From assembly GCA_030616195.1 (NCBI GenBank), contig JAUWXW010000101.1, forward strand, positions 1 to 6,369: a stretch of DNA of 6,369 nucleotides, written 5' to 3'. The notes under the pieces were generated by a model. That model did no database searches. It was not told the origin of the DNA and saw only the letters and a program-made list of their open reading frames with translations. Within the stretch, counting starts at the first letter, position 1, and the number at the start of each line of letters is the position of its first letter. Positions 1 to 6,369 of this stretch are shown in pieces. Source of the DNA: Chloroflexota bacterium (GTDB lineage: Bacteria; Chloroflexota; Dehalococcoidia; RBG-13-53-26). The position numbers were made by a program, and so were the translations under genes.

Positions 1-113
1 AGACTGTCGCCTGCTTGGGGGCGTGTGCTATGGGCCCGGTTGTGGTAATGAACGGTAGGTACTTTGGCAAAATGACGGCCGCCGGAGTTGAGACTGTCCT
101 GACAGCGCTATGA
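1..113 (+). CDS. nuoE: NuoE/HydC-like [2Fe-2S] subunit, C-terminal end only (5' partial)
   Basis: The reading frame that starts at base 3 is open to the TGA at 111-113 and gives 36 residues beginning TVACLGACAMGPVVVMNG. The CLGAC pair (Cys codons at 12-14 and 24-26) followed by a GPVVVMN strand is the second half of the thioredoxin-fold [2Fe-2S] site of the NuoE/HydC family. The first Cys pair and the helical N-terminus lie upstream of the window. In this family the subunit docks on the NuoF-type partner and holds a [2Fe-2S] cluster close to the FMN; in bifurcating hydrogenases and formate dehydrogenases it is an obligatory small subunit. It lies 21 bases before the NuoF-type gene, in the usual E-F-G order. 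Only the tail is visible, but motif and gene order agree, so the family call is fairly secure. Confidence 0.85.
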   Translation, partial: TVACLGACAMGPVVVMNGRYFGKMTAAGVETVLTAL

Positions 114-119
114 TTGGTC

Positions 120-125
120 GAGGAG
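120..125 (+). promoter_or_regulatory. Ribosome binding site of the NuoF-GltD fusion gene
   Basis: GAGGAG lies 9 bases before the ATG at 135. The same frame is open back to a TTG at 114, directly after the NuoE stop, but that TTG has no comparable purine-rich site at a suitable distance. The site therefore favours ATG 135 as the start. Confidence 0.65.
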
Positions 126-134
126 AAACTTTGC

Positions 135-3100
135 ATGAGCAAAATAGGGACGCCCCAAGAATTGGATTCTCTTCGGGAGTCCATACTTAAAAAGAGGGAC
201 CCCAACAACACCTGTGTGACAGTGTGTGGTGGCACAGGTTGCACTGCCTGGGGTGGTGACGGAGTTAGAGCTGCTTTTGCAGAGGAGATCGAAAGGAGAG
301 GCCTAGAAAACAAGGTAGAGGTTAAGAAAACCGGCTGTCATGGTTTCTGTGAGAGGGGACCGTTGGTGGTCATTCTCCCTAAGGAAATCTTTTATCCTCA
401 GGTAACCAAAGACGATGTACCTGAAATTGTTTCCAAGACTATCATAGGGGAAGAGATTGTAGAACGCCTGCTTTACACGGATCCGGCATCGGGCAAGAAG
501 ATTGTTTTTGATTATGAGGTGCCGTTCTATGCGAAACAGAGGCGTATCGTCTTCCGCGATAATGGCAGAATAGACCCCACTGATATCTCCGACTACATTG
601 CCCATGACGGCTATGCAGCTTTAAGCAAGGCCCTTACGTCCATGACTCCGCAGCAGATTATTGAAGCTGTTGAAGAATCTGGATTACGAGGACGTGGTGG
701 CGCTGGGTTCCCCACCGGTAGAAAATGGAGGCTTGTAAGGGCTGCAATCGGCGATACCAGATATATTGTCTGCAACGGCGATGAGGGTGACCCTGGCGCC
801 TTTATGGATCGAAGTGTCCTCGAGGGGAATCCCCACCTCGTCTTAGAAGGAATGTTCATCGCTGCCTACGCCATTGGAGCAAAAGTCGGATATGTCTACG
901 TCCGGGCTGAGTATCCTTTGGCAGTTAAACATTTGAGGACCGCCATTTCACAGGCAGAGGAGCTAGGGCTCCTTGGCGAAAATATTCTAGGGTCGGGTTT
1001 TAGCTTTGAGATCAGGATCAAAGAGGGTGCCGGAGCTTTCGTGTGTGGTGAAGAAACCGCTCTCCTAGCCTCCATCGAAGGCAAAAGAGGCATGCCACGC
1101 CCCCGCCCACCATTCCCGGCCCAATCAGGCCTATGGGGCAAACCCACCAATATTAACAATGTGGAGACCTATGCCAATGTCCCCTTTATCATCATTAACG
1201 GAGCCGACTGGTATTCCAGGCTGGGAACTGAAACAAGCAAAGGAACAAAGATATTTTCATTGACCGGCAAGGTCAATAACACTGGCTTAGTAGAGGTACC
1301 CATGGGTACCACATTGGGAGAGGTTATTTATGGCATCGGGGGTGGCATACCGAAGGGAAGAAGATTTAAGGCTGTCCAGACGGGTGGTCCTTCGGGAGGT
1401 TGTATCCCATCGACGCAGCTAGGCTTACCCATTGACTATGAATCATTGGCAGCGGTAGGCTCAATCATGGGGTCAGGGGGCATGGTAATAATGGACGAAA
1501 CCACCTGCATGGTGGATATAGCCCGATACTTCCTGGCCTTCACCCAGACTGAGTCCTGTGGCAAGTGTGTCCTCTGTCGCTTGGGCACCAAGAGGATGCT
1601 AGAGATATTGACGCGAATCACGGAGGGGAAGGGGGCTGAAGGCGATATAGAGCTGCTTGTTGAGTTGGGTGAGGGAATCAAAGACTCATCTTTATGCGGA
1701 CTGGGGCAGACCTGTCCCAATCCAGTGCTTTCTACCATCAACTACTTCCGGGATGAATATGAAGCCCACATCAGGGAGAAGCGATGTCCAGCGGCTGTCT
1801 GTGAAGCCCTGGTTTATGCCCCGTGCGAACATACTTGCCCCCTCAATGTAGACGCAGTGGGATATATTGCTTTAATTAGTGAGGGGAGATTTGGTGAGGC
1901 CCTCAACCTGATTAGAGAGAGGAATCCATTAGCGGGGATCTGCGGTCGTGTATGCCACCATCCCTGCGAAGATAAGTGTAGGCGGGGCGATCTAGATGAG
2001 CCGATTGCTATCGCAACTCTGAAACGATTTGCCGCCGACTATGGGGCGAAGGCTGGCATCGAAACCAAGGTCTCGCTGGCCAAGCCTCGAAATGAGAAGG
2101 TGGCCATCGTGGGCTCAGGCCCTGCTGGGCTGAATGCAGCTTTTCATCTAGCGAGACGCGGATATCAGGCAACCATTTTCGAAGCACTCCCGGTGGTGGG
2201 TGGTATGTTGGCTGTCGGTATTCCAGAATATCGGCTACCTAGGGAAGTACTGCAAGCGGACATCGAGTTTATCACCGGCCTGGGAGTGGAGATCAAGACC
2301 AATACGCCCGTCGGCCCGGATCTATCTAGTGGCGGCCTCCTCGAACAGGGGTTTAAAGCTGTCTTTATTGCCGTGGGGGCGCACAAGGGGCAAAAATTGG
2401 CTATCCCTGGTGAGGATTTAGAGGGGGTCTTTGATGGTGTTTCCTTCTTAAGGGACCTTAATCTGGGAAAGGGAGTTAGCCTTGGAGACAAGGTGGCGGT
2501 CATCGGCGGTGGCAATGTAGCAGTAGATGCTGCTAGGTCAGCCTTGCGCCTGGGTGCCAAAAGAGTCTCCATTGTTTATCGGAGGTCGAGGGAGGAGATG
2601 CCAGCCAACGAGGAGGAGATCGAGGAGGCGGAGCGTGAGGGGATCGAGTTCCTCTATCTGGCTGCTCCTTCCAGAATATTAGGCCGTGACGGGAAAGTAA
2701 TGAGCATGGAATGCATCCGCATGGAGCTAGGAGAATTCGATGCCAGTGGGCGAAGACGCCCTGTTCCCATAAAGGGCTCCGAGTTTTTGATGGATGTAGA
2801 TACTGTGGTATCCGCAATTGGTCAGTCCCCTGATTTGTCCTTCTTGGGAGGCGATGATGGGCTTGATACTACCACCGGGGGCACCTTTGTGGTTGACCCC
2901 GTTACCCTGGCCACCAATCGCCCCGGTGTCTTTGCTGGTGGTGATGCAGTTACCGGGCCAGCCACAGTAATCGAGGCTATGGCAGCAGGTGAGAAAGCAG
3001 CGATATCCATAGACAGGTATCTCAGAGGACAAGATATGAGAGAAAAGCGTTTCCGAGAGCCCCGCGAACGGGCTGAAGAGGCCTGGAAAGAGGAAGCAGA

Positions 3101-3245
3101 GGCGACGACGGAGCGACGCCTTGAGATGCCTCAGCTGCCTATCAAGGAACGACTATGTGACTTTAGAGAGGTTAACTTGGGTTTCTCAGAGGAGATGGCT
3201 GTTAAAGAAGCCGAGCGATGTTTGAGATGCGATCTCCGGAAATGA
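135..3245 (+). CDS. nuoF: NuoF/HydB-type NADH-FMN subunit fused to a GltD/NfnB-type NADPH-FAD oxidoreductase
   Basis: This 1036-residue fusion (numbered from ATG 135) is the probable diaphorase and electron-splitting subunit of the complex. Residues about 25-115 form a thioredoxin-like [2Fe-2S] domain (Cys 31, 36, 68, 72), present in HydB but absent from ordinary NuoF. Residues about 135-370 are the FMN/NADH domain, with GRGGAGFPTGRKW at 186-198, CNGDEGDPGAF at 213-223 and a GAGAFVCGEETAL segment near 300. An SLBB domain follows (about 378-443), then the N3-type [4Fe-4S] site (Cys 475, 478, 481, 521). From about 551 the protein becomes GltD/NfnB-like: a Cys-rich Fer4 domain (Cys 551, 556, 564, 568, 603, 607, 611, 615), FAD motif GSGPAG at 660-665, NAD(P) motif GGGNVA at 791-796 with YRRSREEMPA just after, and GGDA at 935-938. 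The tail ends in CLRC (1029, 1032). HydB normally ends in a two-cluster ferredoxin domain; here the GltD module takes its place. The product should be cytoplasmic. The domain calls are firm; true bifurcation is inferred. Confidence 0.93.
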   Translation: MSKIGTPQELDSLRESILKKRDPNNTCVTVCGGTGCTAWGGDGVRAAFAEEIERRGLENKVEVKKTGCHGFCERGPLVVILPKEIFYPQVTKDDVPEIVSKTIIGEEIVERLLYTDPASGKKIVFDYEVPFYAKQRRIVFRDNGRIDPTDISDYIAHDGYAALSKALTSMTPQQIIEAVEESGLRGRGGAGFPTGRKWRLVRAAIGDTRYIVCNGDEGDPGAFMDRSVLEGNPHLVLEGMFIAAYAIGAKVGYVYVRAEYPLAVKHLRTAISQAEELGLLGENILGSGFSFEIRIKEGAGAFVCGEETALLASIEGKRGMPRPRPPFPAQSGLWGKPTNINNVETYANVPFIIINGADWYSRLGTETSKGTKIFSLTGKVNNTGLVEVPMGTTLGEVIYGIGGGIPKGRRFKAVQTGGPSGGCIPSTQLGLPIDYESLAAVGSIMGSGGMVIMDETTCMVDIARYFLAFTQTESCGKCVLCRLGTKRMLEILTRITEGKGAEGDIELLVELGEGIKDSSLCGLGQTCPNPVLSTINYFRDEYEAHIREKRCPAAVCEALVYAPCEHTCPLNVDAVGYIALISEGRFGEALNLIRERNPLAGICGRVCHHPCEDKCRRGDLDEPIAIATLKRFAADYGAKAGIETKVSLAKPRNEKVAIVGSGPAGLNAAFHLARRGYQATIFEALPVVGGMLAVGIPEYRLPREVLQADIEFITGLGVEIKTNTPVGPDLSSGGLLEQGFKAVFIAVGAHKGQKLAIPGEDLEGVFDGVSFLRDLNLGKGVSLGDKVAVIGGGNVAVDAARSALRLGAKRVSIVYRRSREEMPANEEEIEEAEREGIEFLYLAAPSRILGRDGKVMSMECIRMELGEFDASGRRRPVPIKGSEFLMDVDTVVSAIGQSPDLSFLGGDDGLDTTTGGTFVVDPVTLATNRPGVFAGGDAVTGPATVIEAMAAGEKAAISIDRYLRGQDMREKRFREPRERAEEAWKEEAEATTERRLEMPQLPIKERLCDFREVNLGFSEEMAVKEAERCLRCDLRK

Positions 3246-3246
3246 T

Positions 3247-3251
3247 GGAGG
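3247..3251 (+). promoter_or_regulatory. Ribosome binding site of fdhA
   Basis: GGAGG begins one base after the stop of the upstream gene and sits 7 bases before ATG 3259. It fixes the start so that the product opens directly with the ferredoxin fold. The 13-base gap between stop and start supports co-transcription. Confidence 0.8.
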
Positions 3252-3258
3252 TTGAACA

Positions 3259-5958
3259 ATGGCCAGAGTTTCTCTAACTATAGATGGCAACAGGCTGGAA
3301 GTCGACGCAGGGGCCACCATTTTACAAGCTGCAAAAGGCGCCGGAATTGAGATTCCCCATTTATGCTATTTAGATAGCCTCCCGCCCAGCAGTGCCTGCC
3401 GTCTATGCGTCGTCGAAGTCGAGGGGGCAAGGAATCTGGTAGCATCCTGCTCCTACCCGGTGGTCACCGACATGGTGGTCAGAACTAACACGGAGAGAGT
3501 TGCCAAGGCAAGGAGGCTGGCGCTGGAACTTCTCCTCTCTGACCACCCCTTTGATTGCATGACCTGTGAAAAGAGTGGTGCCTGCGACCTCGAGAGATAC
3601 GCCTATGAGTTGGGTGTCTCCACTACCAGATTTCAAGGAGAGAAACATGCCTATCCCATAGACGAGACCAATCCGTTCTTCGTGAGGGACTATAACAAGT
3701 GTATCCTATGCGGGAGGTGCGTTACTGCCTGCAATGAAATCCAATTCGTCGAGGCCATCGATCTCACTCACCGTGGGTTTAACACCAGAGTAGCTGCTCC
3801 CTTCGATAGGCCTCTGCAGGAGAGCACATGCATTTTTTGCGGTCAATGTGTTGCCGTATGTCCGGTAGGCGCTCTCACTGAGAAGCTGCGCAGATTTAAG
3901 GGGCGGGAATGGGAGCTGAAGAAGGTCGCCACTGTTTGCCCCTACTGTGGTGTGGGCTGCAATATCGAACTTAGTGTTAAGGACGATCGCATCATTAAGG
4001 TTACCTCGCCAGCGACAGGTGTTGTAAACGAGGGCAGGCTTTGCGTCAAGGGAAAGTTCGGCTTCGACTATGTAAACAGCCCAGACAGGCTAACCACGCC
4101 TCTCATCAGGGAGGGAGGGAAAGACGGCAGATTCAGAGAGGCCAGTTGGGAGGAAGCTTTGGATGTAGTGGCAAGTAGGCTGAGACAGATCAAAGAGGAA
4201 TCAGGCCCGGATAGCCTCGCTGTCACAACCTCCGCCAAGTGTACCAATGAGGAGAATTACTTGTTGCAGAAGTTTGCCCGAGCAGTTTTGGGTACCAACA
4301 ATGTCGATCACTGTGCAAGGCTTTGTCACGCTTCTACCGTTACTGGTCTGGGGATGGCCTTCGGCAGCGCAGCAATGACCAACTCTATAGGTGAGATAAG
4401 GTATGCAGATTGCATTTTTATCATCGGCTCCAACACCTCTGAGAATCACCCAGTAATTGCCCTAGAAGTAAAGGAAGCAGTTAGGCACGGTGGGGCCAAG
4501 TTAATAGTCGCCGACCCCCGCAAAATAGAGATGGTCGAATTTGCTGATCTTTGGCTGAGGCAAAACCCTGGCACAGATGTCGCCTTAATTAATGGCATGG
4601 TCAATGTGATCATTTCGGAGAATTTATATGACGCCGAGTTTGTGCAGCGCCGGACAGAAGGTTTTGAGCAACTGAAGGAGGGTATCAAGGATTACCATCC
4701 TTCCTATGTGGCGCAAATAACTGGTGTCCCGGCCGATGACTTGTGCAAGGCAGCACGCACCTATGCTCGGTCTCCAAGAGCTTCCATCCTCTACGCCATG
4801 GGCATTACTCAGCATGTTGCCGGCACCGACAATGTTTTAGCCTTGGCTAATCTGGCCCTGCTGACAGGCAACTTGGGAAAGGAAAGCAGTGGAGTGAATC
4901 CATTAAGGGGGCAAAACAATGTCCAAGGCGCTTGCGATATGGGAGCACTGCCCAATTTCCTTCCCGGCTATCAGTTGGTGGTAGATAAAGATGTTCGTGG
5001 TAGATTTGAGGAGGCTTGGCAGACGCCACTTCCCGACCAGCCAGGATTGACCCTTATGGAGATGATGCACGAGGCCGAGGCCGGGGAGATCAAAGGGATG
5101 TATATCATGGGTGAAGACCCTGTCCTGTCCCATCCCAACAGTGCTCGGGTGGTCAAGGGTTTGAAAAACCTGGATTTCCTAGTGGTTCAGGATATCTTCC
5201 TCAGTGAGACAGCAAAACTTGCCGATGTCGTACTACCTGGGGTCAGCTTTGCCGAGAAAGATGGCACCTTTACCAATACTGAAAGGCGGATACAACGCGT
5301 ACGCAAGGCCATTGAGCCCATAGGGGAGAGCAGGGCTGATTGGTTAATAATATCTGAGCTAGCTAGCAAATTGGGGCACCCCATGAGATATGAGGGACCC
5401 GAAGTAATAATGGATGAAATTGCCTCTCTCACCCCCATTTATGGGGGCGTGCACTACGATAGACTTAATGGAAGGGGGCTACAATGGCCTTGCCGCGATA
5501 GGCAAGACCTTGGAACGAGATATTTGCACAAGGACCAGTTCCCTAGGGGGTTGGGCAAATTCCACCCTATTGGCTACCAAGAGCCCTCCGAATTACCTGA
5601 TGATGAGTATCCTTTCATTTTATCCACGGGAAGAGTGCTATTCCACTGGCATGGTGGAACTATCAGCAGGCGTTCGACCGGCCTTACCGGGATCTACCCT
5701 GAAGCAAAAGTGGAAATCAATCCTCAGGATGCAGAAGTGCTGAGGTGCTCGGACGGAGACTTGGTTCAAGTAGTTTCCAGACGAGGAAAAGTCATTGCGA
5801 AGGCCATGGTAACAGACAGGTCGCCCCAGGGCGTGGTCTTTATGACCTTCCATTTTAGAGAAGCAGCCGCAAATCTTTTGACGGTTGACACCTTGGATCC
5901 GGTTGCTAAAATCCCTGAATTTAAGATATGTTCCGTACAAATAAATAAGTGTAGCTAG
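3259..5958 (+). CDS. fdhA: Formate dehydrogenase catalytic subunit, Cys-type, with NuoG-like iron-sulfur N-terminus
   Basis: This 899-residue Mo/W-bis-pterin enzyme is predicted to interconvert formate and CO2 and pass electrons to the NuoF-type partner. Domains in order: plant-type [2Fe-2S] ferredoxin (Cys 36, 47, 50, 64); NuoG His-Cys [4Fe-4S] site (His 96, Cys 100, 103, 109); two ferredoxin-type [4Fe-4S] sites (Cys 148, 151, 154, 158 and 191, 194, 197, 201); the molybdopterin-domain [4Fe-4S] site (Cys 227, 230, 234, 262) followed by the electron-relay Lys 264. The active-site motif HCARLCHAS puts Cys 356 (codon TGT at 4324) where E. coli FdhF has selenocysteine, with His 357 next to it. 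VNPLRGQNNVQGACDMGA carries Arg 550 and Gln 552, matching substrate-site Arg333/Gln335 of FdhF. The C-terminal pterin-binding domain (about 785-895) has the family's STGRVLFHWHGG and SRR patterns. There is no Tat signal and no membrane segment, so it is cytoplasmic. Length is usual for NuoG-FdhA types. These active-site motifs make formate a much better substrate call than nitrate or quinone. Confidence 0.95.
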   Translation: MARVSLTIDGNRLEVDAGATILQAAKGAGIEIPHLCYLDSLPPSSACRLCVVEVEGARNLVASCSYPVVTDMVVRTNTERVAKARRLALELLLSDHPFDCMTCEKSGACDLERYAYELGVSTTRFQGEKHAYPIDETNPFFVRDYNKCILCGRCVTACNEIQFVEAIDLTHRGFNTRVAAPFDRPLQESTCIFCGQCVAVCPVGALTEKLRRFKGREWELKKVATVCPYCGVGCNIELSVKDDRIIKVTSPATGVVNEGRLCVKGKFGFDYVNSPDRLTTPLIREGGKDGRFREASWEEALDVVASRLRQIKEESGPDSLAVTTSAKCTNEENYLLQKFARAVLGTNNVDHCARLCHASTVTGLGMAFGSAAMTNSIGEIRYADCIFIIGSNTSENHPVIALEVKEAVRHGGAKLIVADPRKIEMVEFADLWLRQNPGTDVALINGMVNVIISENLYDAEFVQRRTEGFEQLKEGIKDYHPSYVAQITGVPADDLCKAARTYARSPRASILYAMGITQHVAGTDNVLALANLALLTGNLGKESSGVNPLRGQNNVQGACDMGALPNFLPGYQLVVDKDVRGRFEEAWQTPLPDQPGLTLMEMMHEAEAGEIKGMYIMGEDPVLSHPNSARVVKGLKNLDFLVVQDIFLSETAKLADVVLPGVSFAEKDGTFTNTERRIQRVRKAIEPIGESRADWLIISELASKLGHPMRYEGPEVIMDEIASLTPIYGGVHYDRLNGRGLQWPCRDRQDLGTRYLHKDQFPRGLGKFHPIGYQEPSELPDDEYPFILSTGRVLFHWHGGTISRRSTGLTGIYPEAKVEINPQDAEVLRCSDGDLVQVVSRRGKVIAKAMVTDRSPQGVVFMTFHFREAAANLLTVDTLDPVAKIPEFKICSVQINKCS

Positions 5959-6172
5959 GGGGAAACAAAAAGACAAAGGAAAGAAGAGGAGTGCGGCCTG
6001 CTTAATATCCTGGTAAACAAGTCAAACCAAGCTTTATTTCATTCGCCGAAGCGGGAGATTCCCTTAATATATGGCGGCCGCGAAAGATCATCAAAGGGAG
6101 TGTTCGAACGGACTGTGCCTCTCAAAGCCAACTCAAGGATCAGAGGATCCTAGCGAAGGAAAGGAGCTAAGC
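5959..6172 (+). other. Intergenic region downstream of fdhA
   Basis: These 214 bases contain no convincing gene. The first 35 or so are strongly purine-rich. I see no strong GC hairpin followed by a T-run, so a classical terminator after fdhA is not supported. A weak sigma-70-like pair could be TTCGCC at 6042-6047 and TAATAT at 6065-6070 with 17 bases between, about 100 bases before the small gene; the -35 matches poorly. Short palindromes are GCGGCCGC at 6074-6081, GTTCGAAC at 6102-6109 and AGGATCCT at 6144-6151. The near-repeats CTCAAAG (6121-6127) and CTCAAGG (6132-6138) are 11 bases apart. The region may be a leader or a promoter for the next gene, but none of these sites is secure. Confidence 0.4.
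6161..6166 (+). promoter_or_regulatory. Ribosome binding site of the small downstream gene
   Basis: AAGGAG lies 6 bases before ATG 6173 and is the main signal, with the open frame after it, that the truncated small gene is real and starts here. Confidence 0.65.
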
Positions 6173-6369
6173 ATGAGTAAAGAGGCACTGTTAGCAGTAC
6201 TGGATAGGGCGGCTGATGATTATGACTTCATAGCACAATTGACGTATGAAGGTTCTAAGGCACTCAAAGATTACGACCTGACTAGGGAGGAGAAGGCAGC
6301 ACTTCTGAGTGGGGACATTAATTGGATAGAGAGACAAGTCGGTAAGTTGGACGAGCGGATGAGCACGTG
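6173..6369 (+). CDS. Small acidic helical protein of unknown function (3' partial)
   Basis: The frame opens at ATG 6173 after a good ribosome binding site and stays open for 65 full codons to the window edge. The product begins MSKEALLAVLDRAADDYDFI and contains YDLTREEKAALLSGDINWI, then ERQVGKLDERMST. It is rich in Asp, Glu, Leu and Ala, has no cysteine or signal peptide in the visible part, and should be mostly alpha-helical. The pattern of a short helix, an acidic DYDF segment and a YDLTxEExAALxxGD motif recalls the LigA-like and Nif11-like small helical folds, some of which serve as RiPP leader regions. I cannot identify the family securely. It follows fdhA by 214 bases on the same strand, so it could be a separately transcribed neighbour or a late operon member. 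No role in formate metabolism can be read from the sequence. The true C-terminus lies outside the window. Confidence 0.7.
   Translation, partial: MSKEALLAVLDRAADDYDFIAQLTYEGSKALKDYDLTREEKAALLSGDINWIERQVGKLDERMST

Noticed and set aside
303..2572. Several open frames of 80-135 codons on the minus strand inside the fusion gene
   Set aside because: They lie wholly opposite a strongly conserved coding region, show no recognisable domains, and are explained by the codon pattern of the sense gene.
2581..2640. Purine-rich run with GGAGGAG next to an in-frame ATG, a possible internal start
   Set aside because: The spacing to the ATG is too short for a ribosome binding site, and the run encodes the conserved RRSREEMPA and Glu-rich segment of the NAD(P) domain.
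5414..5743. Plus-strand frame of 109 codons inside fdhA
   Set aside because: It is an out-of-frame shadow of the conserved FdhA C-terminal region, with no protein motifs.
5638..5976. Minus-strand frame of 112 codons over the end of fdhA
   Set aside because: It overlaps the conserved pterin-binding domain of FdhA almost entirely and has no family features.
6000..6040. Possible hairpin GCT/TGGT with ACCA/AGC followed by a T-rich stretch
   Set aside because: The stem is short, interrupted by an 8-base bulge and has an 11-base loop, and the T-run is broken, so it is too weak to call a terminator.
6102..6109. GTTCGAAC, resembling a tRNA T-loop sequence
   Set aside because: No acceptor stem, anticodon arm or D-arm can be built around it, so it is only a short palindrome.

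Overview
The window reads as part of one operon, all on the + strand, for a cytoplasmic, flavin- and iron-sulfur-rich formate dehydrogenase complex of an anaerobic bacterium. Three consecutive genes are related to the NuoE, NuoF and NuoG subunits of complex I. They are close relatives of the HydABC/NfnAB class of electron-bifurcating enzymes. The catalytic subunit is a molybdopterin (Mo/W) formate dehydrogenase.

Layout: bases 1-113 hold the last 36 codons of a NuoE-like [2Fe-2S] protein. Bases 135-3245 encode a 1036-residue fusion of a HydB/NuoF-type NADH-FMN subunit and a GltD/NfnB-type NADPH-FAD module. Bases 3259-5958 encode an 899-residue FdhA with a full NuoG-type cluster chain at its N-terminus and a cysteine as the predicted metal ligand. 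Gaps of 21 and 13 bases, each with a good ribosome binding site, indicate co-transcription. Bases 5959-6172 are non-coding, with a few short palindromes and only a weak promoter candidate. A small acidic, probably helical protein of unknown function begins at 6173 and runs off the window end.

How the genes work together (inference from families): FdhA oxidises formate, or reduces CO2, at the Mo/W centre. Electrons pass along its iron-sulfur clusters to the FMN of the NuoF module, which meets NAD(H), with the NuoE-like protein supplying a side [2Fe-2S] cluster. The fused GltD module adds a FAD and a second pyridine-nucleotide site with an NADP-type arginine motif. The complex could therefore connect formate, NAD(H), NADP(H) and possibly ferredoxin. 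No signal peptide or membrane segment is visible, so the complex should be soluble and cytoplasmic.

Organism: the gene content points to a strict anaerobe (acetogen, syntroph, or organohalide or sulfur metaboliser). Codon use is mixed and base composition moderate. The small 3' protein resembles ones I loosely associate with Chloroflexota (Dehalococcoidia), but this is a weak taxonomic hint. The two complete genes look intact, with no mobile element, CRISPR array or RNA gene in the window.
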